Positions 25,395 through 33,231 of a DNA stretch of 64,000 bases are shown piece by piece. This DNA comes from Phycisphaera sp. (lineage in GTDB: Bacteria; Planctomycetota; Phycisphaerae; Phycisphaerales; SM1A02). The position numbers and the translations under genes are program-made. Each line of letters begins with the position of its first letter. Within the stretch, counting starts at the first letter, position 1. The notes under the pieces were generated by a model, which was given only the letters and a program-made list of their open reading frames with translations, ran no database searches and was not told where the DNA came from. The stretch is from the NCBI GenBank assembly GCA_016124975.1, contig WGMP01000022.1, forward strand, positions 1 through 64,000. The letters run 5' to 3'.

Positions 25395-26642
25395 TCAGCT
25401 GCACGCACCCCACGCGCTCAGGAGCGCGGCGAGGTCCGCGGCGCCGACAGAGCCATCTCCATCGAGGTCACCCGAGCCAGCCGCTCCGCCCCACGCGCTG
25501 AGAAGCGCCGCAAGATCGGCGGCGCCCACTTCGCCGTCGCCGTTGAGGTCGGCGGGGCACGCGGGCGCAGGCCGCGGCAGGTCGAGGATGAAGCCCTGGA
25601 TGCCCGACGCGGTGCGCGCCGTGCCGACGATCGTGTAGCCGTCGGCCGACATTCCGAGCGGAAGCGCCATGCGGACATCAGGCGAGAGCACGATGCCCGC
25701 CTCGGCCGCCAGCGTCTCGAGCGGCTTCAGCGTTCCATCGATCCACATGTAGCCTTCGCCACCCGTCGCGGGCGGGAACTGCGTGCGGTAGAAGAGAAGG
25801 ATGCGGCTGCCGTCGTCGCTCACGCCGGTCGGGAAGCAACGCGGCAGGCTTGGGATCGGCGTCGCCGGCAGAGGGAGGTAGCCCGTCTTCTCGCTCCAGC
25901 GCCACCCGAGGAAGTTGTTGCCCGACGAACCGAGGCCGACGACCCAGTTGCCGTCGCCGCTCACGGCGCCCGCCTCGCCGACCGCCTGGCCAGTGTTCGT
26001 GTTGATGAGCTTCTGCGTGCCGTTCTTCCAGACCGCGCCCTGGCGGAAGCCGCTCGCCTGGTCTTGCCAGCCCACGATCACGGCGCCGTTGAAGTTGGCA
26101 GCATTCGCGCGCGTCGAGCGGCCTGCGACGGAGGTGCCCATGTCGACGAGCCCACCCGCCGCTGAATAGCGGTAGGCGCGCGCCGCGCACTGGTTGTGCC
26201 AGCCGAGGCCGACCATCGTCTGACCATCGCCCGAGACACCCCAGCAGCTGATCGCCGAAGCGTCGCAGCTGAAGCCGAAGTTTCCGATCAGGGTCGTCGT
26301 GCCAGTCGCGATCTCGTAGAACGCGCCTTCCGTCTTGTTGTTCGCCGGGTTGATGACGGTGAAGCCGACGCGCGTGCCGTCGTCGCTGATGCCCGCGGTG
26401 CCCGCGCCGCCGTTGTTCGGCGAGACGCCGCCGATGAAGGTCAGCCCCTGCTCCGCGGTCCAGTACCAGAACTGCGAGGTGTTGTAGCCCGCGACGATGC
26501 GGCCATCGGCCGACGCGTCGGCCGGGTAGAGCCCGGGCATCCCGAGCAGGTGGAACGAGCCGGTCTTCTCACCAGCAGACACGGCGGACGCGACGGCGAG
26601 CGCGCAGGCACCCGCGACGGAAACGACTCGGCTCAGACGCAT
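25395..26642 (-). CDS. Secreted HAF-repeat-like protein with dockerin-like repeats
   Basis: The 415-residue protein begins with a signal peptide (LSRVVSVAGACALAVASAVSAG). The body has repeated units of about 45 residues with the theme GISDDGTRVGFTV, GVSGDGQTMVGLG, AVSGDGNWVVGLG, GVSDDGSRILLFY and GMSADGYTIVGTA, typical of extracellular HAF-repeat or beta-propeller proteins. It ends with two dockerin-like repeats, DLNGDGEVGAADLAALLSAWG and DLDGDGSVGAADLAALLSAWG. It is convergent with the gene before it, 12 nt apart, and divergent from the decarboxylase gene. Function unknown; it is probably a surface or secreted binding protein. Confidence 0.88.
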   Translation of the reverse strand: MRLSRVVSVAGACALAVASAVSAGEKTGSFHLLGMPGLYPADASADGRIVAGYNTSQFWYWTAEQGLTFIGGVSPNNGGAGTAGISDDGTRVGFTVINPANNKTEGAFYEIATGTTTLIGNFGFSCDASAISCWGVSGDGQTMVGLGWHNQCAARAYRYSAAGGLVDMGTSVAGRSTRANAANFNGAVIVGWQDQASGFRQGAVWKNGTQKLINTNTGQAVGEAGAVSGDGNWVVGLGSSGNNFLGWRWSEKTGYLPLPATPIPSLPRCFPTGVSDDGSRILLFYRTQFPPATGGEGYMWIDGTLKPLETLAAEAGIVLSPDVRMALPLGMSADGYTIVGTARTASGIQGFILDLPRPAPACPADLNGDGEVGAADLAALLSAWGGAAGSGDLDGDGSVGAADLAALLSAWGACS

Positions 26643-26894
26643 GACGGACTCCGGCTTCGAGAGGTGATCTTTCTCAGGACAAACGAGACGGGCGGCGCGA
26701 AGACGAATCCGGGTTCAGCGCCTCGGGTCACCGCCGCGAACCCCATCGAATCTACCTCTTCCGAGGCGTCATTTCACGCCCAATCGTGGGAATTCGCCTG
26801 AGAGATTCGGGGCCCGAGCGCGGAAACCTCCCGTCCCCTCGGCTCCGCGACCCCGTGACGGTCGTGGCCGAGGGGCGAACCGAGGAGAAGTCGG

Positions 26895-28718
26895 ATGAGG
26901 CAGATGAGCCCCCAGGTTGCCGCGTGGACCCAGGACCCCGTCACAGCGGCGGATGCCGTGGCGACGCTTGCCTGTTGGCCTGACCAGCTTGACCTCCGTG
27001 CCCTGCAGGCCGAGTTCGGCTCGAACATCTGGATCGTGTCGGCCCCGCAGCTCGCGGCAAACCTCGCGGCGTGGGCGCGCGTGGCGGGTGCCGCGGCGCG
27101 CATCGCCTACCCCGTGAAGGCGAACCCATCGCCCGCGGTGCTCGAGATCCTCGCATCGCTCGGGGCGAGCGCAGAGTGTGCGGCGCCTGCGGAACTCGCG
27201 CTCGCGCGGCGCGCCGGGTTCGCGCCCTCGCAGCTCGTCTACAACTCGCCCGTCGCGGACATCCGCACCGCCGCGGGCGTGCTTGCGCATGGCGGCACGG
27301 TGGTCGCCGATTCGCGCAGGTTCCTTGCCTCGCTCGATCTCCTCGCGGGCGAGATCGACCCCGACGGCGCACGCCACGCCGAACGCTGGCGTGCCGCGGG
27401 CGCGCGCGTCCTGCTGCGCGTGAATCCAGACCTCGACATTCGCTACAAGAAGGACGAGGCCTGGAGCGAGCTCACCTCGCATGCGAAGAAGACGGGGAAG
27501 TTCGGCGTGCCGAGCGACGAGATCGTGGACGCGGCGGCGGCGCTTCGCCACATCGCGCTCGACGGGCTCCACGCGCATGTCGGCACGCAGATGGACCACA
27601 CGCAGCCGTTCGTCGACCTCGCGCGCCATCTCGCGGCGCTTGCGGACGCGATCCATGCGCGCACGGGAGCGCTCCCCCGCATCCTCGACCTCGGCGGCGG
27701 GCTCGGCATCCCCTTTACGCCCGCGGACCGCTTTCCCTCGATCGACGCCCTCGAGGCGACGCTCGCGCCGGAGCTCGACGCGCGCTTCGAGCACTGGTTC
27801 GAGCCTGGACACGCGCTCGTCGGCAACGCGGTGGCGCTGCTTGGCTCGATCGCAAGCGTGAAGAGCGTGCGCGGCAAGCGCTGGGCGATCGCCGACATCG
27901 GCACGGACCAGCTTGCGAAGATCACGCTCCTCGACTGGCGCCACCAGGTGCGCGGGCCCGACGGTCGCCCGCTCCCCTTCACGGGCTCGGATTCCCTCGG
28001 CGGCCCGCTCTGCTTCTCGGGCGACACGCTTCTGCCCGCGACGAACACGAGCGCGCTCGCCGAGGGCGACCCGATCCTCGTCGAACATGCGGGCGCCTAC
28101 TGCGCGTCGCTTGCGAACACCTTCAACGGGCGCCGCGCGGGCGGAACGGTCGTGCTGCGCGACGACGGCGCCGTCGTGCGCACCTCCGCGGCCGCGGGCA
28201 CGCTCGACGAACCGCTCGCCGCGACGCACGCGTGGGGCCTCGCGAGCTCGCGCGAACCAGTCGATCCCGCCGCCGCGCCCGTCGACAGCGCGCGCGTCGC
28301 GCGGCTCTCGAGCAAGGTGCTGCGCGAAGACCTCTGCCACGAACGGTTCCGCCATGTCGGCGCCGTGCAGGTCGGCCCGCGCGCGTGGGAGTTCGAGTTC
28401 GATGTCTCGTCGCCCGTCGGCTTCGTGTCGATGCCGCTTGCGATCCGACTCGCGGGCGACGCCGCGATCGTCGCCGCGCTTCTCGACGCAGGCGAAGACA
28501 CGAAGGCCTATCCCGTGTGGGGCACCGAGCTCGCGCTCGCGATGCCGAAGCAGGTGCCGACGAATGCACCCGTGATCGTGCGCATCGAGCTTTCCGCCGC
28601 CGCTCGCGAAGGCGCGGGCGCGGAGAGCCATCGTCAATCGGTTCGATTCACGCTGAACGGTGGCGCGGCGGCGGGCACATTCGCGCTGGCCTACGACCGC
28701 GCGGCGAAGCGCGTCTGA
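26895..28718 (+). CDS. PLP-dependent decarboxylase (DapDC/ODC fold III) with extra C-terminal domain
   Basis: The first 430 residues are a fold-type III decarboxylase: ARIAYPVKANPS carries the PLP lysine Lys75, GLHAHVGTQM is the HxGSQ-like motif, DLGGGLGIPF is the phosphate-binding Gly-rich loop, EPGHALVG replaces the usual EPGR, and the C-terminal motifs GPLCFSGDTL and EHAGAYC are present. Such enzymes decarboxylate diaminopimelate, ornithine or arginine. Residues 430-607 form an added domain not usual in LysA, so substrate is uncertain and there are no lysine-pathway neighbours. GAGGAG lies just before the ATG at 26895; an ATG at 26904 is possible. Confidence 0.88.
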   Translation: MRQMSPQVAAWTQDPVTAADAVATLACWPDQLDLRALQAEFGSNIWIVSAPQLAANLAAWARVAGAAARIAYPVKANPSPAVLEILASLGASAECAAPAELALARRAGFAPSQLVYNSPVADIRTAAGVLAHGGTVVADSRRFLASLDLLAGEIDPDGARHAERWRAAGARVLLRVNPDLDIRYKKDEAWSELTSHAKKTGKFGVPSDEIVDAAAALRHIALDGLHAHVGTQMDHTQPFVDLARHLAALADAIHARTGALPRILDLGGGLGIPFTPADRFPSIDALEATLAPELDARFEHWFEPGHALVGNAVALLGSIASVKSVRGKRWAIADIGTDQLAKITLLDWRHQVRGPDGRPLPFTGSDSLGGPLCFSGDTLLPATNTSALAEGDPILVEHAGAYCASLANTFNGRRAGGTVVLRDDGAVVRTSAAAGTLDEPLAATHAWGLASSREPVDPAAAPVDSARVARLSSKVLREDLCHERFRHVGAVQVGPRAWEFEFDVSSPVGFVSMPLAIRLAGDAAIVAALLDAGEDTKAYPVWGTELALAMPKQVPTNAPVIVRIELSAAAREGAGAESHRQSVRFTLNGGAAAGTFALAYDRAAKRV

Positions 28719-28752
28719 CGCGGCGGCGCACGAACGACTCGATGCCGCACCG

Positions 28753-28776
28753 GCATGGGAATCCACACTCCCATGC
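28753..28776 (+). terminator. Hairpin downstream of the decarboxylase gene
   Basis: GCATGGGA / TCCCATGC perfect 8-bp stem with an 8-nt loop, 34 nt after the stop. No T-run follows, so termination is only suggested. Confidence 0.45.
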
Positions 28777-28808
28777 TGTACGAGTCAAACACATCAGCGC
28801 TCCTCGTT

Positions 28809-28849
28809 GCGTGAGCCGCACCATCGTGGTGCGGCATTCATTCTCACGC
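28809..28849 (+). terminator. Nested hairpin in the leader of a secreted-protein gene
   Basis: Inner stem GCCGCACCA / TGGTGCGGC (9 bp, 3-nt loop) followed by ATTCATTCT, and an outer arm GCGTGAG / CTCACGC. It could end decarboxylase transcription or form a structured leader for the gene starting at 28938. Confidence 0.5.
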
Positions 28850-28937
28850 GATCGCTCTCGAGCGCGCGTGCCGGACGACCATGGAGTTCGACACCCGCTT
28901 CGAGGGACGACGCGACATTGCAACCTGTGGAGCAAAC

Positions 28938-31094
28938 ATGCACACACGACACAAGCGCATCGAACATCGATGCGGCCCGCGATCCCATTCCCGCACCGCA
29001 GATCTCGGCGACACGCCTCGATCGAGGACATCGACCTCGCTGCTCGCATCACTGCTGGCGTTCTCCATGACGGCCACGCTCGTCGGCCGCGAGGCATCGG
29101 CGCAGTGCGGCAACGATCCCGTGCCGTCGGGAGTCACCGAGTCGCCTGCCAACGCGTTCTCCGTGGGCGAGTACGCCTTCGTCCACTCCTCGACCAATCT
29201 GCAGGGAAGAGCCGCGTTCCGCAAGATCGCGGCGGGCCTCTTCTGGAATCCCGTCGATGACTTCGGCACAGGCGTGCCGCGGGCGTTCGGCGCGTTCAGC
29301 AGCGCGGTCATTGTCAACAACCCGGATCCCGTCAACTCGACCACGGTCGAGATCCGCTACTACGACGCCGCCGGCACCCTGCGCGGGATGAGCGGGCCCC
29401 ACACGATTCCAGCAAACGGAATGCATCGCGAGGACGCCCGCATCCTCGGCCCGAACGGGGGCGGATTCGGCTCGGCGCACATCGAGGTCGTCGATCCTCA
29501 GCAGAACGGCCCGATCGTGGGTTCCACGCTCCACTACTTCGACTCGATCGCGGTCCCGGGCTGGGGCGTCGTGGAGGATCCCGACAAGATCGTGCTTCCC
29601 TCGGGCAATGTGATGATCGCACCCGGCGAAGGTTCCTACCAGCAGCTGCAGGAGATTCCGGTGCAGGATGCCGGCAGCGGCGGAGTCGACTGGCGCGGCT
29701 GGCACTTCGCTGGTCCCTTCCGATTCACCAACACCTCGGTGAACGACTTCGACAACGGATCGGCGCCCGTACTGATGGTCGCCAATCCGCACAGCGTCGA
29801 TGTCAACGCGGACGTCGTGACATTCCTCGTCGGACCGAACGGACTGATCTCGCTCCTCGGATCGACTCCGTACACGATCAATGCCAACGGCATGCTGGTG
29901 GAGACGGGGCTCTGGAACAACTTGAACCAGATTTCCGCAGGTTTCACAGGCCACTACGACTTTGACATTCTCGTCGCGATCCTCGCCCGCGACGGGGCCG
30001 GCAACCCGCTTCCGCTCGTCGGAGACGCACTCGTGATCGACGCGTTCGGCGACGACGACGACGGCACGGAGAACCGGAACCTCAACCTCGGGAAGCGCAT
30101 GCGCATGGTCTCCATGTCGATCAGCGGCGCTCCGGGCGCGGCAGAGTCGGGAACCACGGGGCTCTCCTACAGGACCTACCTGTACGCTTCGGATGTCAGC
30201 ACCTACGCGCCCTCGGACAATTCAGGGCCGATGATCCGAACGTCGATCAAGGTCGCAAACACGCGGTTCGATTGGACGGGCCCGCTCACGGTCGAGTACT
30301 TCGACCATGACGGCACTCTGATCGGAATCGACAGCGTCCAACACCCGCAGCTGCCGAACCTCGGTCTTGCGCCGGGAGGCACGCTCCACATCGGCCTCGG
30401 TGAAGCGCAGACGCCGAACTTCCCCAGGAACATGTGGAATGGCTCCGTCCGTGTGAGCGGCACCTGCGACCAGGAGCGGCTCATCGGCTGGACCGCGCGC
30501 GAGATCTGCGAGGCTCCCGCCTCCTGGCCGCGCAACTACCAGTTCTTCAAGGCCTACGGCGAGGAGATGACAGGTGCGAACGGCAACGAGCCGGGCATCG
30601 GCGGCATTCCGATCCAGCTCGCAGACGGCACGCCCGCGGCGCGGCGCGTGGCATCGCTTGTCAAGTGGAGGACCTCGGGCACACCGAACTTCTGGCCCGG
30701 ATACACCACGTTCACCGCGGGGTTCTTCGCTTCGAACACTGGCGAGTACCTCTACCGCTTCCATCAGCCCGGTGGCACCGAGGCGACCAATCTCGCGCCA
30801 CAGCCCTTCGATGGAGTCTCGTTCGGCGCCTCGAGCCTGACCTACGAGGACTCGGATCCCGCTCCGTATGGACCGCTTGCGCTCCTCTCCGGCATGGGCA
30901 GCGGAAAGGTCGACGTGATCTCGCCATTCAGCTTCACGCACGGAATCAACGTGCTGGGCGGAGTGCCGGCCACCTATGAGATCGGTGCGTTCGCACGCCG
31001 ATACCTCGGACCTGGCGACATCATCGTGCCGGGCGGTGCGGATGAAGACGCGGGCGACGGCATCCGAGAGTCGGAATCGGATCGCCTCGACTGA
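28938..31094 (+). CDS. Large secreted protein of unknown function
   Basis: I do not recognise this 718-residue protein. The start at 28938 is chosen because GTGGAG lies 6 nt upstream; the frame is open to 28881. The N-terminus is long and basic, then SLLASLLAFSMTATLVG and an ASAQ cleavage site, so it is exported. The body consists of repeated beta modules of a similar shape (SSAVIVNNPDPVNSTTVEIRYYDAAG and MIRTSIKVANTRFDWTGPLTVEYFDHDG), suggesting several immunoglobulin-like or choice-of-anchor domains. The tail is acidic (DEDAGDGIRESESDRLD) and has no dockerin or PEP-CTERM signal. A strong hairpin follows. Confidence 0.8.
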   Translation: MHTRHKRIEHRCGPRSHSRTADLGDTPRSRTSTSLLASLLAFSMTATLVGREASAQCGNDPVPSGVTESPANAFSVGEYAFVHSSTNLQGRAAFRKIAAGLFWNPVDDFGTGVPRAFGAFSSAVIVNNPDPVNSTTVEIRYYDAAGTLRGMSGPHTIPANGMHREDARILGPNGGGFGSAHIEVVDPQQNGPIVGSTLHYFDSIAVPGWGVVEDPDKIVLPSGNVMIAPGEGSYQQLQEIPVQDAGSGGVDWRGWHFAGPFRFTNTSVNDFDNGSAPVLMVANPHSVDVNADVVTFLVGPNGLISLLGSTPYTINANGMLVETGLWNNLNQISAGFTGHYDFDILVAILARDGAGNPLPLVGDALVIDAFGDDDDGTENRNLNLGKRMRMVSMSISGAPGAAESGTTGLSYRTYLYASDVSTYAPSDNSGPMIRTSIKVANTRFDWTGPLTVEYFDHDGTLIGIDSVQHPQLPNLGLAPGGTLHIGLGEAQTPNFPRNMWNGSVRVSGTCDQERLIGWTAREICEAPASWPRNYQFFKAYGEEMTGANGNEPGIGGIPIQLADGTPAARRVASLVKWRTSGTPNFWPGYTTFTAGFFASNTGEYLYRFHQPGGTEATNLAPQPFDGVSFGASSLTYEDSDPAPYGPLALLSGMGSGKVDVISPFSFTHGINVLGGVPATYEIGAFARRYLGPGDIIVPGGADEDAGDGIRESESDRLD

Positions 31095-31123
31095 GCAGTC
31101 TCCGCCTCACAGCGGAACCAAGT

Positions 31124-31164
31124 GCAGGCCGCGGAGTCGGGTCACGCCGACTCCGCGGCCCTGC
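31124..31164 (+). terminator. Strong GC-rich hairpin terminator
   Basis: GGCCGCGGAGTCGG pairs perfectly with CCGACTCCGCGGCC over 14 bp around a 6-nt loop, extended by GCA/TGC beyond a one-base bulge, 29 nt after the stop of the large secreted protein. No U-tract follows. Confidence 0.7.
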
Positions 31165-31414
31165 GTTCGCGGGTGCCGGCTCCCTCGCAGGTAGAAGCGA
31201 GCACGGCGCGGTCGCGGCGTGGCACTGATCTTCTGAGAATCTGCGCCACGCCGTGTACGGCCCTGTCTCCCGCGGGCTCAACATCTCTTGAGCCGCGTCG
31301 ACAGGATCGCGGCAACCGTTCCCACGCACCCGCCCCACGGCACCCCAGTTGCGTCCCGCCGCGACTCGATCCATGCGCTCGGCGCGCGCGCCATCCCCCC
31401 GATCTCGAGCAAAC

Positions 31415-31765
31415 ATGAACGCGAGAAGCATGGACACCGACCCTGGCGGCAACGGCCGCGGCGCTCCTCGCGGCCTTCGGCGCAGGATTCGCCGCGGCTC
31501 CTCGACATCGATCGCCACGCTTGGCGCGCTGAGCCAGGACCTCGTTGGCGACGCAACCGCGGAGACGGCTTCCCACAGCCCCCCGCAGGAGACCGCGGAG
31601 GCCGACGACGGCTCAGCCACCACAAGGAGCGCGGGGTTCGCGCCTCGGTGCCGCGGGCCGCGGGATCTCGCGACGCACATCGACCCCGACCCCACCCAGG
31701 ATGGCGACTCGGACGGCGAGCCGGACAGCAACTCCAGCAACTCCAACACGAGACCTGACAGATGA
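31415..31765 (+). CDS. Possible small Ser/Asp-rich protein (doubtful)
   Basis: Open frame of 116 residues from an ATG at 31415, rich in Arg, Ser, Thr and Asp and ending in an acidic Asn/Ser stretch. It has the same orientation as the sigma factor gene and ends just before it. There is no domain, no signal peptide and no good ribosome-binding site, and other frames are open over the same DNA, so this may be chance. Confidence 0.2.
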   Translation: MNARSMDTDPGGNGRGAPRGLRRRIRRGSSTSIATLGALSQDLVGDATAETASHSPPQETAEADDGSATTRSAGFAPRCRGPRDLATHIDPDPTQDGDSDGEPDSNSSNSNTRPDR

Positions 31766-31866
31766 GCACATGTCACTCGAATCCAACGCTGGGAAACCGC
31801 CGCGGGGTCGGCGCGCGCCGCCCGCGCGGCGCAACCACTCTCAAGTCCACTCGCTACCTTAGAGAG

Positions 31867-32460
31867 GTGAACGCGGAGCCTCCGTCCGACTCCATTCTCG
31901 TCGAGCGTGCGCTGCAAGGCGATCAGGCCGCGTGGAGCGCCATCGTCGAGCGCTACGGCGGCCTTGCATACGCGACCGCGCGCCGCACCGGGCTCGGCCG
32001 CGCGGAGTGCGAGGATGTCGTTCAGTCGGTCTTCGTCGCCCTCGTCCGCTCGCTTGGAAGCGTGCGCGACGCCGAAAGCCTGGCCGCGTGGATCAGCACC
32101 TCTGCACGCCGCGCAGCGTGGCGCGTCGGGCGAACGATCCGTGCATCGCCGACCCGGCCTCTGATCGAGGACTCCCCCGCCTTCCCGGCGCGGCGCGACG
32201 GGACGGACGCCGCCGACGCGGTCGCGGCCGAGGAACGCGGAGCGGTCATCCGAGCCGCGCTCGATTCGATCGACGATCGCTGCCGTCACTTGCTGCAAGC
32301 GCTCTTCCTCGGGGCCCGCGAGCCCGATTATCGGGCCATTGGCGAGCGTTTCGGCATCGCCCTGAACTCGGTCGGCCCCATCCGGAACCGCTGCCTCAGG
32401 CGACTCCTCAAGGCGCTCGAGGATCTCGGCTTCGATCCCTCGCCCGGGCAACCTCTCTGA
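31867..32460 (+). CDS. ECF-type RNA polymerase sigma factor
   Basis: The product is a group-4 sigma factor of about 197 residues. Sigma-2 is at residues 10-80 (ILVERALQGDQAAWSAIVERYGGLAYATARRTG, then EDVVQSVFVALVRSLGSVRD with AWISTSARRAAWRVGR). Sigma-4 is at about 125-185 (LDSIDDRCRHLLQALFL, then YRAIGERFGIALNSVGPIRNRCLRRLLKAL), where the HTH reads -35 DNA. The GTG at 31867 is the most family-like start; an in-frame ATG at 31762 would add 35 unlike residues. It leads a cluster with a possible anti-sigma-like partner, a TPR-CHAT protease and two subtilases, so it probably controls their expression; that is inferred from order. Confidence 0.9.
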   Translation: MNAEPPSDSILVERALQGDQAAWSAIVERYGGLAYATARRTGLGRAECEDVVQSVFVALVRSLGSVRDAESLAAWISTSARRAAWRVGRTIRASPTRPLIEDSPAFPARRDGTDAADAVAAEERGAVIRAALDSIDDRCRHLLQALFLGAREPDYRAIGERFGIALNSVGPIRNRCLRRLLKALEDLGFDPSPGQPL

Positions 32461-32553
32461 AGCCGAATGGCACTCGATGTGAAATCAGCGGACCTGCGTG
32501 GGAACCGTGTACGGACTGGCCGCAGGCTGTCTCCTTTCCCCTGAGGGTCCCCC

Positions 32554-33231
32554 ATGGAGAGCACCAACCAACCCAATTCCCAGATGCCGTCCGACTCGAA
32601 CGATGCTGAGCGCGTGCTTCAGGCCTTGCTTGGCCGCGCCTCGCCCGAGGAGTTGGCCGCCGTTCGGGCGCTGCTCGCGAACAGCCCCGAACTCGCCCGC
32701 ACCGCCCGCGTCCTTCGCGACCTGCTCGACGAGATGCCGGTGATCGCTCGGGAAGGCTTCGAGCCGACGCCCACCGCGGTGCTTGAGCGCGCCAAGGCGC
32801 TCGCGAGCCTTCTCCCGAAGCGTCCGAACTGGTTCGACCGCCTGAAGGCCGAAGTGCTCGCACGCATCGATGCGGCCGGGGCCGACCTCGCGGCAGGTCT
32901 CGCCCCCGCACCCGCGCTTCGCGGCGGGCAGCAGCGCACGCTGAGCAGCTTCCGCGGCGGCGGGCTGCGCATCGACGCAGAATCGACGCGGGCAGGCGAT
33001 GGGGCGTATGTCCTGCGCATCCAGCTGGATGCGGACGACGCCGACTCGCTCGCCGGCGACTTTGCGGTGCTCGACGCCACGAGCGGAGCCGTGCTCGCCA
33101 GCGGCGTCGTCGACGACAATGGTGCCGCGCGCGCCGCGATTCCCGCAGCTCTGTCGCCCTCGCATGTCGTCGAGATCGCGGTTCAGTGCCGGGGACGCAC
33201 CGTCGTCGCAGCGGAGGTTCCGCTGGCATGA
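32554..33231 (+). CDS. Unknown protein between sigma factor and CHAT protease, possible sigma-partner
   Basis: The 225-residue product has two parts. Residues 1-100 are helical and charged (AERVLQALLGRASPEELAAVRALLANSPELA), reminiscent of the short cytoplasmic domains that bind ECF sigma factors, but with no zinc ligands or transmembrane helix. Residues 135-225 are a beta-rich domain (GGLRIDAEST, AYVLRIQLDADD, VVEIAVQCRGRTVVAAEVPLA). I do not know the family. A GAGGG box lies just before the ATG at 32554. Its stop overlaps the CHAT gene start by 4 nt, so it is translated together with the protease; it could be a regulator or a substrate/adaptor. Confidence 0.75.
   Translation: MESTNQPNSQMPSDSNDAERVLQALLGRASPEELAAVRALLANSPELARTARVLRDLLDEMPVIAREGFEPTPTAVLERAKALASLLPKRPNWFDRLKAEVLARIDAAGADLAAGLAPAPALRGGQQRTLSSFRGGGLRIDAESTRAGDGAYVLRIQLDADDADSLAGDFAVLDATSGAVLASGVVDDNGAARAAIPAALSPSHVVEIAVQCRGRTVVAAEVPLA

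Larger units (their letters stand above)
31095..31866. other. Long spacer between the large secreted-protein gene and the ECF sigma gene
   Basis: After the hairpin, this 770-nt stretch has no convincing gene. It is compositionally like coding DNA on both strands but no frame shows a recognisable domain. It probably contains the promoter of the sigma factor cluster, which I cannot locate with confidence. A weak possible small gene is listed separately. Confidence 0.5.

Noticed and set aside
21786-25501. Two long forward frames (666 and 638 residues)
   Set aside because: Antisense to the phosphodiesterase-TPR and PEP-CTERM genes or offset within secreted-protein genes; no domain.
26769-28766. 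665-residue reverse frame
   Set aside because: Antisense to the PLP decarboxylase, which has all family motifs.
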